A stretch of DNA of 64,000 bases from the NCBI RefSeq assembly GCF_022581195.2, contig NC_061470.1, forward strand, positions 1,984,001 through 2,048,000, read 5' to 3'. This document shows, one piece after another, positions 23,084-33,931 of this stretch. Positions within the stretch are counted from its first letter, which is position 1, and each line of letters starts with the position of its first letter. This DNA comes from Helicoverpa zea (taxonomy: Eukaryota > Arthropoda > Insecta > Lepidoptera > Noctuidae). Made by a program: the position numbers and the translations under genes. The notes beneath the pieces were generated by a model. The model had not been told where the DNA came from. It worked only from the letters and a program-made list of their open reading frames with translations, and ran no database searches.

Positions 23084-23304
23084 GGGCTGTCATTGAACAT
23101 CCTTGGCAGTCGTTACGGGTAGTCAGAAGCCAGTAAGTCTGACACCAGTCTAACCAAGGGGTATCGGGTTGCCCGGGTAACTTGGTTGATTGAAAGCACT
23201 GGTACTCAGTATATAATCAAAGGTACTCAGCTGAATCCGGTTAAACTGGAAGCCGACCCCAACATGATTGGGAAAAGGCTCGGAGGATGATGCTGATAAT
23301 ACAT
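23084..23304 (+). repeat. SINE-like interspersed repeat
   Basis: Full-length family member with CTTGGCAGTCGTTACGGGTA near its start, GGTTGCCCGGGTAA in the middle and AGGCTCGGAGGATGATG at the end. It contains a small internal duplication around GTACTCAG. It lies just 3' of the first protease gene. Confidence 0.75.
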
Positions 23305-23340
23305 TTATAAATAAAAGACGAGTACATAAAAATAACTTAA

Positions 23341-26300
23341 TTATTTATTACTACTAACAGTTTTTAAAACCCAGTTGGTGTAATGTGAGACTTTCGTATA
23401 AACACCGGGAAAGTAGCGGTGTCCACAGGAATAGCCGAAAGACACTATGCCTGCGACTAGGCCTTTGTATAGTAAAGGGCCCCCGGAGTCTCCGAAACAG
23501 CCATCAGGGCCTCCAGTGTCCACTCGTCCAGCGCACATCATGGAGTCTTGAATGACTGCGCCTATTGTATTGTACCGCATCGCACAAATGTGCTGGTCTA
23601 TTGTGAAGAGATTTGTGTGTTGTAATTGATCTGGCTGTGGGCCATCAGGCTGGAACAAAAATAAATAATTGGGCTGAATAAAAATATTATTATTATATTA
23701 ACGGATAGGCGAGCTGAGATAAACAAAGTGGGATTGCTAAGCTATCAAATCAGAAACTTGTCTTTATAAGGCTGTAAGGCTGCTTGAGTACACTTTGCGA
23801 GTTAACACACCTGGCATTCGGACATTTCACTGGCAGTTTTAAGTTGTTTGCTGCATTCGGCCGGTGGTAATTTAGGTGCCTATAGTAGAAACAATAGTTC
23901 AATTACGTTTAATTTCTATAGTAGAATACTGAACCCATATCGGTGAAAGTAATAAGCATTGGCTATCTCGCTGATTCGGTCGCAAAGTAAGAAGCTTGAG
24001 GGCTTAAATAGGGGTTCGTACGTCGTTTTATTATTTAGAATATTAAATTAAGAAGATAAAAATATTTTAGCCAAACAGGAAAAATTGGCATGATTTTATT
24101 TCTTTACTTAGTAACGTTTTAGTAACGATATCTATCTGGTAGGAATAAAATACTAACCTCTAAAACCCCCCATCCGACCAAAGTGCAAAGAGAATCAGGT
24201 TTAATCTCGACTCCTTGCTTGATAATCGTGCCTTGTTTAACATTTGTATTGAATGCAAAAGGCTTGGATACCACTACGATCGCTATGTCGTTTGTATAGA
24301 AGTATTTGTCGAAACCACGATGGGGTATGATGGTCTTCAAATTATGGAGTACCCCACCCCCAGAACGGTATGATGAGCCAACACGAAGCTTCCAGTATTT
24401 TGGGTGTGTGTAACTGCAATGCAAAGATAAAAAAATCGTGACTGGTCATGATACTTGGCAAGTTGATATTTTGAGTTTAAGCCTTCAAAAAATAACTTCA
24501 TGACATGACTTGAAGTACCTGTTTAATATAGTCATTTTAATTTTTTTAATTAAAAAATAATTTATATGTTTCGGATGGCCAGCACGTTAAACTGTAGGTC
24601 AAGGCTGTCATTGAACATCCTTGGCAGTCGTTACAGGTAGTCAGAAGCCAGTAAGTCTGACACCAGTCTAACCAAGGGGTATTGGGTTGCCCGGGTATCT
24701 GGGTTGAGGAGGTCAGATAGGCAGTCGCTTCTTGTAAAGCACTGGTACTCAGCTAAATCCAGTTAGACTGGAAGCCGACCCCAACATAGTTGGGAAAAAG
24801 GCTCGGAGGATAGTTTTTTAATTTTAATTTGTTTCTGACAAAAGCACAAAACACATCTTACTTTCTGCCAGTATGATCGTTATTTTGGAAGCAGTGCGCG
24901 GCTGACAGCACATGGCGTGACGTCAGAATGACTCCTGCGCAGTGCTGCACGAACTCCTGAGTGCCCCATGCATCAAGCAACAGCTGTGCAAGGATGGGGT
25001 ACCGTTCTATCTGAGTCGGTACACCCTGGATGACTCTAGTTAGGATGTTGAAGTTGTAGAATTGGGTGTGCACTGAAACAAATTGGTGATTAAGAAGAAG
25101 ATATAAACGTTATAGTTCTTACAAAACTTAATGGTGAATTGAAAACAAGTTTCGTGGTCAGGGATTCCTTACGAATCTCCGCATTGCGAGCCACCATAAA
25201 AAATCTTCGACGAGAAGTGTACTTTATTAATTGTACCTAGCTAAGATCCTTGGCAGTCGTTACGGGTAGTCAGAAGGTAGTAAGTCTGACACCAGTCTTA
25301 CCAAGAGATATTGGTTTGCCCGGGTAACTAGGTTGAGGAGATCAGATAGGCAGTCGCTCCTTGTAAAGCACTGGTACTCAGCTGAATTCAGTTAGACTGG
25401 ACGCCGACCCCAATATAGTTGGGAAAAGGCTCGGGAGATGATGATCAAGTTGTACCTATAGCTGCACGATTACGGTATCGGACCAAAGTATCAAAATATA
25501 TGGGACTAATGCAATGCGACCGCTGATCGCTGATCAATAAGGTTAACGGAGCTTTTCTAATACCTACATGACTCCATTAGCTACTTACATATGTACAGTA
25601 AACTGCACATTAGTGGTAACTGTCATGCACCTTAACTCAATAGTAGTAAGTACGATTTTCCTATAAAACTATTACCACCGACCTGAAGTTGACTTTACAT
25701 TAGCTATAAAATTATATACTCACACAATTAATTCATACTTGCTTGCTCATTACCACGAGAAAGTCAAGAGCACATTAATTTCATGATTGAGGTGTAAGCA
25801 CGGAGTAAAGAAAGATGGAGATGCTATAGTGCAGGTAGGTCACGCGCCTTTTTCTAGGTCAAATACTTATGGTTGGCATGACCAAAACGTTCAGTTACGA
25901 GTGAACTAATAAGGACGATTTTTGGTATTACAAAAAATAGGCGGGTCCAAAGAAGACGCATAAGGGCAGAGACAGTAACGTTCTTCGTCCTCCGCAACCG
26001 CGCTTTTTGGCGCGCTACTTTCTTAGGAGATTTTCCGTAATGGCATCTCCGCTAGTCATTTTGTTCTCCATGGGTGTTAAAGGTAAGTTTGAATGTTCCA
26101 ATGGCCTACTTTAATTACCTATATACATATTATTTATACTTCTATATCTATGCTATATTTTAAAGATTAAAATTATGGTTTGTGGGTTTGCGAATTTGCG
26201 ACATCGCGTCGTTGGGGATAGACAATTTCTGGGTCTGCTGGCTTGAAAATGCTTTAATTCCCGAGAGAACCACTTTCCGTTACCATATAAAATGTACAAT

Positions 26301-26529
26301 CACGAATTATGTGGTCTTCTACTGGTGAAAATAATTTCAATCGGTTCAGCATCTTTATTATAATTACTATGGATTACAGGGATAGATACAGCTTTAAAGT
26401 TTACAAAAGCCGACCCCAACATAGTTGGGAAAAAGGCTCGGAGGATGATGAGTTTACAAAAGCTTTAAAATCCCACTTACCTTGTAAAAAACACAGCCCC
26501 AAATAAAAGATGACACTACACCGAAGCAT
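23341..26529 (-). CDS. Trypsin-like serine protease 1 (S1A family)
   Basis: Secreted S1A protease precursor. Exons: 26481-26529 (ATG 26529-26527), 24862-25072, 24158-24413, a possible 69-nt exon 23811-23879, and 23341-23649 (TAA 23341-23343). Without the small exon the protein is 274 residues; with it, 297. Residues 1-16 form a hydrophobic signal peptide. A short propeptide ends at Arg29 before VIQG, replacing the usual IVGG. The triad is visible: SAAHCF (His), TNDIAIV (Asp) and GDSGGP (Ser). Position 189 is Asp (DGCFGDSGG), so trypsin-like cleavage after Arg or Lys is expected. It is the first of three tandem paralogues on this strand, each with the same exon borders. Two SINEs lie in its introns. 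Digestive use is likely for this family in caterpillars but not shown. Confidence 0.92.
23811..23879 (-). other. Candidate extra 23-codon exon of protease 1
   Basis: It is open, in phase 0 on both sides, preceded by CTACTATAG and followed by the donor GTGTGT. It would insert 23 residues with two cysteines (AECSKQ and SECQ) after the GWG loop, where the two sister proteases join directly. A random 69-base stretch is open about a third of the time, so this needs transcript proof. Confidence 0.35.
24601..24811 (+). repeat. SINE-like interspersed repeat in a protease-1 intron
   Basis: Close to consensus: CTTGGCAGTCGTTACAGGTA, GGGTTGCCCGGGTATCTGGG and CCCCAACATAGTTGGGAAAA are present. Confidence 0.8.
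25244..25440 (+). repeat. SINE-like interspersed repeat in a protease-1 intron
   Basis: Same family as 24601 with scattered changes. It ends CCAATATAGTTGGGAAAAGG followed by a GATGATGA tail. Confidence 0.8.
25594..25698. mobile_element. Short MITE, shared with 52540-52645
   Basis: About 105 bp beginning GTACAGTAAACTGCACATTA and containing GTGGTAACTGTCATGCACCT. Its right end is a loose inverted copy of the left (TTACCACCGACC...GACTTTACA). The copy at 52540 is nearly identical. Confidence 0.75.
25835..26075. repeat. Interspersed repeat, relative of 54690-54960
   Basis: Shared words with the later copy include GAGACAGTAACGTTCTTCG and a terminal CATCTCCGCT(A/C)GTCATTT. Neither copy has a convincing gene. 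Confidence 0.55.
26405..26452 (+). repeat. SINE-like repeat, 3' fragment
   Basis: Only the last 45 bp of the family (CCGACCCCAACATAGTTGGG, then GGCTCGGAGGATGATGA) are present, just downstream of protease-1 exon 1. Confidence 0.7.
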
Positions 26530-26597
26530 TTCGGCAATACCTTGATACTTGAACTCTATTATGCACGACAAACAGTTTACCGCACAGCCACTATTTT

Positions 26598-26620
26598 GAT
26601 ACTGATCCGATGCAAACACG
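26598..26620 (-). promoter_or_regulatory. Putative initiator upstream of protease 1
   Basis: The minus strand reads GCATCGGATCAGTA about 70 bp before the ATG. The same block is upstream of protease 3 (40566-40582), and a changed version (GTATCGGACCAGTA) is upstream of protease 2. TCAGT matches the insect initiator core. No TATA box is evident. Confidence 0.5.
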
Positions 26621-27478
26621 GGGCGATGTGATACTCTCTGGAGACTGGACTTGAATTATGGCGAGCATATTGTATACTACGACGAATAGTCTTGATACTT
26701 GAGTGTAATTTAACATAGAAAATATTAAACAAGATATGAAACTTAACATGAGTAGAAGTAGGTTGTTAGGAATTAAGAATTTTAACGCCACATATTTGGG
26801 ACTAGCTTCTGCCAGCGGTGGTAACTGCATCACGTGGGAACTTCTGCATGAACCCGGATAAAAGTAGCCTATAGTCTTACTCGATAAATGGGCTGTCTAG
26901 CACTGGAATAAATTTTCTAATCGGATCTGGCCGAATCTTGAGATAAGCGCGTATTTCGCATATAGCCTTTATTAGCACTACAAATAAAACAAAGTCCTCT
27001 GCCACATCTCACACACTCAGTAAAAGGGGTAACCCTTTTGTACCTAATTATACATTCTGCCTTCTTTATTACACGCTTTTTATTAGCTTCACCTGTATGT
27101 TTGTATGTTTGTAGGTTTGTAACCGACTTCTTTGGGCGCGATTTTGATCCACTTTAAACGGCCAGATTTCGTTCAAACTTTGTAGATTTATTGAGGACCG
27201 ATGACAATACACTAATTTGATAAAATTATTCCATTTTTAACCGACTTCCCAAAAAGGAGGAGGTTACACATACACATCGATTACTCCGAGGTTTATAGAC
27301 CGATTTACGTGATTCTTTTTTTGTTCGACTCGGAATAGCTGCCAGTTGGTCCCATAGTCATCAGGTCAGGATCTGATGATGGAAACCCTGAGAAATCGAG
27401 GGCAACCTTCGAAAGTTGTAGGCATACATAGGGTAAAAACTTGACACTCAGGTGTACGCCTAAAAGCACTATTCAACT

Positions 27479-27840
27479 GTGAAGATTTGGAGCTGACCTG
27501 ATGATGGAGACCAGAGAGGGTCCAGGGAACTGGACAACTGAATATGTAAACTACCTCGTGTTTGGGCTTAAATTATTTGTATTGACAAGACCTTTGTAAC
27601 AGTGAAGGTTTGGAGCTGACCTGATGATGGAGACCAGAGAAAGTCGAGGGAACTCGACAACTGAATATGTAAACTACCTCGTGTTTGGGCTTAAATTATT
27701 TGTATTGACAGGATCTATGCAACAGTGAAGGTTGGGAGCTGACCTGATGATGGAGACCAGAGAAAGTCGAGGGAACTTGACAACTGAATATGTAAAATAC
27801 CTCGTTTGGACTTATATTCTTTGTATTGATGAGAACTTCC
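27479..27840. repeat. 123-bp tandem triplication
   Basis: GAAG(A/G)TTTGGAGCTGACCTG begins units at 27481, 27604 and 27727. Each unit contains GACCAGAGA and CAACTGAATATGTAAA. A diverged half-unit precedes it near 27365 (GATCTGATGATGGAAACC). Confidence 0.85.
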
Positions 27841-27908
27841 CACTTGTATGGATAGTGACAACTATTCGTATCACTGAAAAGCTTTAAACAAAAAAACTAA
27901 AAAGTAGA

Positions 27909-28316
27909 AAATAAATAATAGTTTAAAAAAAAACTAAAAAACACGCTTTTTATAGAAAACCGAACTAAAAAATAGAAAATAAATATAAATTAAGAAAATA
28001 GTGTTCAAAATTTCAATGAATATAAATTAAGAATAGTGTGAATACAAAAAAATATATTTAAAAAAAGCGTGGGGTGCTTTTTAAGGTATTATCGAAATGA
28101 AAATCACTCTACTCATATCTGTCAAATATTTATAACTATTGACACCATGCACCCCACGCTTTTTTTTAAATATATTTTTTTGTATTCACACTATTATTAA
28201 TTTATATTCATTGAAATTTTGAACACTATTTTCTTAATTTATATTTATTTTCTATTTTTTAGTTAGGTTTTCTATAAAAAGCGTGTTTTTTAGTTTTTTT
28301 TAAACTATTATTTATT
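27909..28316. mobile_element. Long inverted repeat (foldback element) with about 170-bp arms
   Basis: The left arm (27909-28083) and right arm (28146-28316) are near-perfect complements. They start from AATAATAGTTTAAAAAAA and end at GCGTGGGGTGC / GCACCCCACGC. A loop of about 60 bp separates them. The arms are AT-rich. No coding capacity is seen. Confidence 0.85.
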
Positions 28317-28327
28317 ACCTTAAACTA

Positions 28328-28510
28328 AGGGTGCATCTACATGTTGCAAATAGCTAGCGCATGTTGAGGCACATGCGCAGAATAAATGCATTTTAAAAAC
28401 GTGAGGGTCCAGTGACACGCGCATGTACCAAAGCAAAATACCCACCCGCATGTTCTTGTCGCTTGCGCATGTTAACTTGCTCCAGCTACATGCACCGTGT
28501 AGACGCACCC
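28328..28510. mobile_element. Short MITE with GGGTGCATCTACA ends
   Basis: The left end GGGTGCATCTACATGTTGCA and right end TGCACCGTGTAGACGCACCC are inverted copies. It has several GCGCATGT words inside. Confidence 0.7.
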
Positions 28511-29108
28511 ATACAATCAAACTAATGTATCTACTTGTTCTTGTACCTATACCTAGATAGTTAAATACCTATATATCTACTAAATCCTCAATATTTCAAG
28601 TCAAGTACCAAGATTGTTTGGTTTCGCATAGAAAATGCAAATAGGGTGTCACCGCGTGTCGAACATCAATCATTATGAGAGCTCTCGGTAGATAATCAAT
28701 AAGAAAATAAATCATCAGGTAATTTGTTTTAGTAGGTATCTAGTTTAGCGGTGTAAGTAGTTCCAAGCAAAAAATAATCACAACATGTAATTATCCTGGT
28801 AGTTAATTGATTTTTAAATGGTAATTATAAAGCTTGGTTTTTTTTGTTCAACATGTTTGCATTTTAGGTAGTTTTCCTCCTTCAAATTCATTTGGTTACC
28901 GTCGTCTTGTCGAGCAGAGAGGTTAATGTAAGAGAGCTTTCAAACTAGCGGATTTCCCGCTCGGTTCGTCTGGATATTACCACCGACACACATTATTTAC
29001 CTTCTATGTACCTACCTGGGGCTTAATTCTGCTAATTATACTTAAGCGACATACAATTGATATCCAACTGAGATTCAATCACCTGAGATTTCGATTCTGT
29101 GGACACCT

Positions 29109-29505
29109 GGGGCCCGATTCTCCTAAGTTAATAATGTCAAAATCGAATAGAAATCGAATCGCAATATGATCGCAATAGCAGTTTTAACCATATCGGGCAT
29201 TCTGCTACTAATATAAGACCAATCGTATTCGATTGACATTTGATTGGCGTGCGATTGGTCTGCTATTTTGGTGATTTTGGTCTATACGGTAGTTTGCTGT
29301 ACAATCATTTTGCAATCGTTAATCATTTGCAGACAAAATTATTCATTATTGAATGACAGAAAAGGATAAAAACGTTTATTTCAAAGAAAAAATAGCGGAA
29401 TGCCACATACGCTTCAATCGTAATCGAGTCGGGATTGGATATCAGTCGAATCGAGTCGAACGTAAATTGTATGACGCTTAAGTAAAATTAGGAGAATCGG
29501 GCCCC
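29109..29505. mobile_element. MITE with GGGGCCCGATTCTCCTAA termini, second copy
   Basis: Nearly identical in length and sequence to 10742-11138, again bracketed by CTG. It is inserted next to a diverged half-copy of the same family (29022-29107, starting GGGGCTTAATTCTGCTAAT). Confidence 0.85.
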
Positions 29506-29648
29506 TGAGATTATTTCTGAGATTCATGAAGCGTATGGGTAATCTGTAGTATGGGGCATTCCTTAAATACTTATTATAGTCGTAATTTAGGTAGGTACTA
29601 CTCAACTTAAGCATAACAAAAAGTAAACAAATTTATTCAACAAATTAA

Positions 29649-31480
29649 TCAAATAACACTCGTAGTCCTTTTAATCCACTCCGTGTAATATGAAACCTTC
29701 GTGTATACTGCTGGGTAGTCAGGATTTTGACACCAAACTCCGAAAGACACGAGGCCTACAACCACACCGTTATATATTAAAGGGCCCCCTGAATCTCCTT
29801 TGCAAGCGGCAGATTGTCTACCGTCTATACGTATGGCGCAAATCATGGAATTTCGAATGATTCTCCCAATAGTCCCGTATCTCCGAATGCAATCACACTG
29901 GTCTATTGTGACGACATTTGTGAGTTTCAGTTGTTCTGGCTGTGGACCGTAACGCTGGAAAAAAGGTTTAATTTTAGAGTTGAATAATAGGATGACTGAT
30001 GCAAGCGTGGTGATTAATGCTCAATCCTTCTCCGTGTGAGAGGAGGCCTGTCCGAAATTCAGTTGCAATTTCACTCAGATGATTATAGTACCAAGGGGGA
30101 CAAGGTTGCCCTGTGTTGAGGAGCTCAGAGGGCTGTCGCTTTATGTAAAACACTGGTACTTAGACACGACCCCAAAATAGTTAGGAAACATCTAGGGACA
30201 TGAGATAGTAGATGCTCTGCAGTAAATAATGGTAACACTAATACATAATCAATTATGACGTTGAATAAACTACAAACCTTTAATGCACCCCATCCAACGA
30301 GAGTGCATGCAGAATTGGGGCTTATTTCCGATCCATAGGACAGAATTCTGGCCTGTCTAACATTACTGTTAAAGGTGAATGGATTAGTCACCTCCACAAT
30401 GGCTATATCGTTCGTGTTTTTTGACTTGTCGTACTTTTCATGCACTTTGATAGCTTTCACATTGTGTAACACCCCACCGGAAGAGCGGTAACTTGAGCCG
30501 ACGCAAATCATCCAGTTCCTTACACTGTACAAATAAAAAATAAACATAAAAATCCATAGGTACCTACTAGTTTTGCAAATGCTAAATTTTGATTATTTGT
30601 GACGCTGACAGTATCAAGTACTTACTGCAACAGCGCTTTCACATTTGCAGATTTACGCGCTTTCGAGTGGCAAACATCTACCACTAGGTATTAAACGTTA
30701 TCTTTTGCACCGGTAGTTGTCAATTGTTTACTATATCGGCCATAAGATAATCAAGCAACGTCACGTCACGGAAAATCTTCAAGTGTGAAAGCGCTGTAAA
30801 GCGGTTGAATCTACTGACCAGCTAGAGATATGGGGATATAAAGTAGGATCCAAAAGACGGTTCAAGCGTTTTATCCGCTAGTTTAAATACGCTCTAAGCG
30901 TCTGACAAAGCGAACGAACGAGCAGAAAAAACTCTCGTGTCTTTTTTTTATCAAACAAATATATGATAGCAACAATATACTTACTCCATGCCGACAGGAA
31001 AGCAGTGTGCAGCTGACAGCACATGATAACTCGTCAGAATGACTCCCGCGCATTGTTGTTGGAACTGCTTAGTTTCAAAGTAGTACTTTAACACTTGAGC
31101 CAGGATTGGGAACTGGTCTATCTGGGTGGGCATAACCTGGATCGTGCGTTGTATGACTTCGTTAATGATTAACAGGTGTTGTGTGTTTGCTGAAAAAGAT
31201 AGGAGAATAAATAAGCATTTTAGACAGGTCAAAACGCCTGAGAATTATTACCAGCCTAATTTAAATCGTAAAAGAAAAGTATTATGAGAAATATATTTTT
31301 CAATAAAAATCGGCCTTTTTCCTGATATTTATGCTTGAGACATTCGCCATCGCGTTTTTTCCAGCAAGCTGATGGGCTAAAATTTCAACAGGCACCACTA
31401 ATTTAAAACTATACAACACGCTACTTACCTCCCATTAAACACCAGCCCAAATATATTATGATGAGATTATACCGGTACAT
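29649..31480 (-). CDS. Trypsin-fold serine protease 2 with altered specificity pocket
   Basis: S1A protease precursor of 269 residues. Exons: 31429-31480 (ATG 31480-31478), 30985-31189, 30278-30524 and 29649-29954 (TGA 29649-29651). It has a signal peptide (LIIIYLGWC), a propeptide ending at Arg32 before TIQV, and the catalytic His in SAAHCF, Asp in TNDIAIV and Ser in GDSGGP. Position 189 is Ala (SAACKGDSGG), not Asp, and position 226 is Ala (YPAVYTKV) where trypsins have Gly. Cleavage after Arg or Lys is therefore unlikely; an elastase- or chymotrypsin-like preference is possible. The upstream block resembles that of protease 3. It is the closest paralogue of protease 3, with the same exon borders. 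Confidence 0.92.
29995..30190. repeat. SINE fragments in a protease-2 intron
   Basis: CGTGGTGATTAATGCTCAAT with TGAGAGGAGGCCTG belongs to a tRNA-derived SINE body also seen in part at 15285-15335 and 58850-58920. It is followed by a decayed member of the 2054/23084 family (GGACAAGGTTGCCCT, then ACACTGGTACTTAG). Confidence 0.55.
30628..30800. mobile_element. Short inverted-repeat element in a protease-2 intron
   Basis: ACAGCGCTTTCACATTTG at the left and CAAGTGTGAAAGCGCTGT at the right are inverted copies. About 135 bp lie between. It is a MITE by structure. Confidence 0.65.
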
Positions 31481-32945
31481 TCTGGTAAAATTTCGGTACT
31501 TTAGGAAAAAGGGACACTTTGATTGCACATACACTTTTTGGTTTTTACTGGTCCGATACATACACAAAACTAAATGATTGGTAATCTCTGGAGCAGGGGT
31601 GGCTTCATGGTAAAACGTTTATAAAAGATGAATAAATTCACGTAATGGCTACCTGAATTTTGATGAACTTTGCTTTGATGTTTTGTAATTTGCTACGATT
31701 GGAAAGCCGACTACCTACGCGGCGTGACGGGATGTCAAGACAGAGACCCATTCTGAATTCTGAATGCTGACCAATCCACGACCATGATCACTTTGCGAAT
31801 AGTAAAACTATCAAGAAAACAATTGAATGTTATAACAACAAACACCGCTGTATGTTTATTCATCTTCACAATAGTTCACGGCATAGGATACGCATCGGTT
31901 CTAGTAGCAGCGTTGAGTCTCAATCCACACAAAACCCACTATATCCGGTCTTTGGTACCAAAACAGAAGGTGCGATAGGATAATCGCCAGTGCAAGGGCG
32001 GATCCAGCTTCGGCGCCAGGGGGGAGGGGCTTGATCACGGCTGTGTCGTGATCAAGGTCCACCACCTAGGTCCTGGACCTGGCCCAGGGGGGGGGGTCAT
32101 GACCTTGTGACCTACCCCCTGGATTCGTCCTTGCGCCAGTGTCTATATGATGCTCGGCGAACGGCGTGAGCTCCCCTACTATACCGAAAGTATCAGAGTA
32201 GGTACTCAAAAAGGTAAATCTTCAAGGTTAGAACGCTCATCCATGGTCAATAATGTGCCCTCGTCCTCCCGAAACGGGTTGACCAAAGACCATACCACCG
32301 CCTTTTTTTTTAATGGTGGCGTCAAAAATTATCCAACGACCCCTCGTGCTGTGGGTTAGCAGTGGTGAGGGAGTGTCAGACTCTTATCGACTAAAAACCG
32401 TCGTGTTCCGTCGTAGGCCTTTTATGTACCTACCAGGGCCGCGGTAACTCTTTCGAACAATCCCGCAGCCCCGGCAGGCCTAGGCCCTACTGGGCCACAC
32501 TGGGGACCATTCCACAGCCTTGCGTGAACTTTCTGTGACCTACTCACACGAGCCACGGCAGTCTAATTTCAATATTTAAGATCGGTCGGCCTTGACTGAT
32601 AATAATATTTTTATTCTCACACCCTAAATTATAACACTTACTTGTGAGTACCGAATTAGGCGAGTAGAATACATTGTAACTTTGTTATGAAAGTGAGTTA
32701 CCTAGATCAACATTACAAGTCGAAACATTATTATTTTTACACGAAGGTCAATTTGACCTAACCTTTCTCACCACAACCATAACAGAAAAAGTCTGTCGAG
32801 TCTCTCTTCGCGCATAAATCCGCGTATGACCACAACACTTACGATATAAGAAAAACAACTTCTAGTTTACACTATCACTCGCGTAATTTTTATCGGCACT
32901 AACACTCGCCGATGTATCACGCTGGAGCTGCGCCATTTGTAATAC
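31481..32945. other. Spacer upstream of protease 2
   Basis: No gene is seen. 31544-31600 holds the promoter block shared with protease 3 (CAAAACTAAATGATTGGT on the plus strand). Near 32010 there is a small palindrome (CTTGATCAC to GTGATCAAG) within a G-rich repeat. 32286-32530 is an inverted R1 LINE tail. Confidence 0.6.
32286..32530 (-). mobile_element. R1-type LINE 3' tail fragment
   Basis: The reverse complement of the 3'UTR of the LINE near 41480-41720: GGGAGTGTCAGACTCTTA, CCTTTTATGTACCTACC and GGGCCGCGGTAACTCTTTCG are recognisable. Confidence 0.7.
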
Positions 32946-32948
32946 TAA

Positions 32949-33894
32949 CAGCCAGTTTCTTCATCAAAAGTTAAAGCCAAAGTAAAAGTCAAAGTAATGT
33001 CTAAAGTAAAAGTAACGGTCAAATTCAATTTTTCTATTAGTTTTGCCGTCACTTTAGTCTTGAAAAAACGTATTTGACCGTTACTTTTACTCTAGACATT
33101 GTTGGATATGGGTGCAGGTGAGACAAAGAAAACACATGTATCCTGAACGACTGTTATATTTCGAAAGTAAGAACGTACGATTAAAGTGAACATTGAATGA
33201 TTGAATGTTTGACGAATGATTGAAGTAGGTATGCTTTATATAATCTTGGATATTTGTAAAGGAGGTATTATACGTACATCGTGCGTATATTCCAACAGCC
33301 CCCCTCAAATGTACAAGCATTTTATACAATCATAAGTCAAAAATCGTTTACCCAAACTTGGCTGCAAAACAGCACCTTTTGAACGTCAGGAATTTATAAA
33401 AGACAGTCCCCAAACCGCCCACCTTTCACCACTTCCTATGTGTTTTTACTGGGAAGAAGAAGTGGCGCAACAAACTCCCCAGCAACACATGTCTGTCTGT
33501 AGGTTAGAAGAACCTTAAACATTGTTTGATATATAAAGTATACAATACAATTTGTACATTGCAGTATAGGACAATATGCAATATTTACATACACTTTATA
33601 CAGTCATAAATAGTACCTGCTGCATATCAAATTACAATAACTTTGATCAACAGCTTAGATTATAAACATAATAGCATTCTAAATAAAATCATTGAACTGA
33701 AATTATTCAAAAATTTACATTAAGTTCAACTTAATTCTAAAAACTTTGCATCATAAGTCAAAGTCAAAACATTTACTTCATTTAGACCATAACAAGCACT
33801 TATGAAAGTCAAAAACATAAATAAGTTTGATTCTAGTTGCTCATTCCAACAGTAGCTTCCTATGGAGAAGAACAGGCAAGTAACTCCACGGTTA

Positions 33895-33931
<37 letters not shown>

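Larger units (their letters stand above)
26530..29108. other. Repeat-rich spacer between protease 1 and protease 2
   Basis: No gene is seen. It holds a common repeat at 26800-26990 (CGATAAATGGGCTGTCTA), the repeat starting AACCGACTTCCCAAAAAGGA near 27239, a 123-bp triplication, a 400-bp inverted repeat, and a short MITE at 28328-28510 whose ends read GGGTGCATCTACA and TGTAGACGCACCC. Confidence 0.6.
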
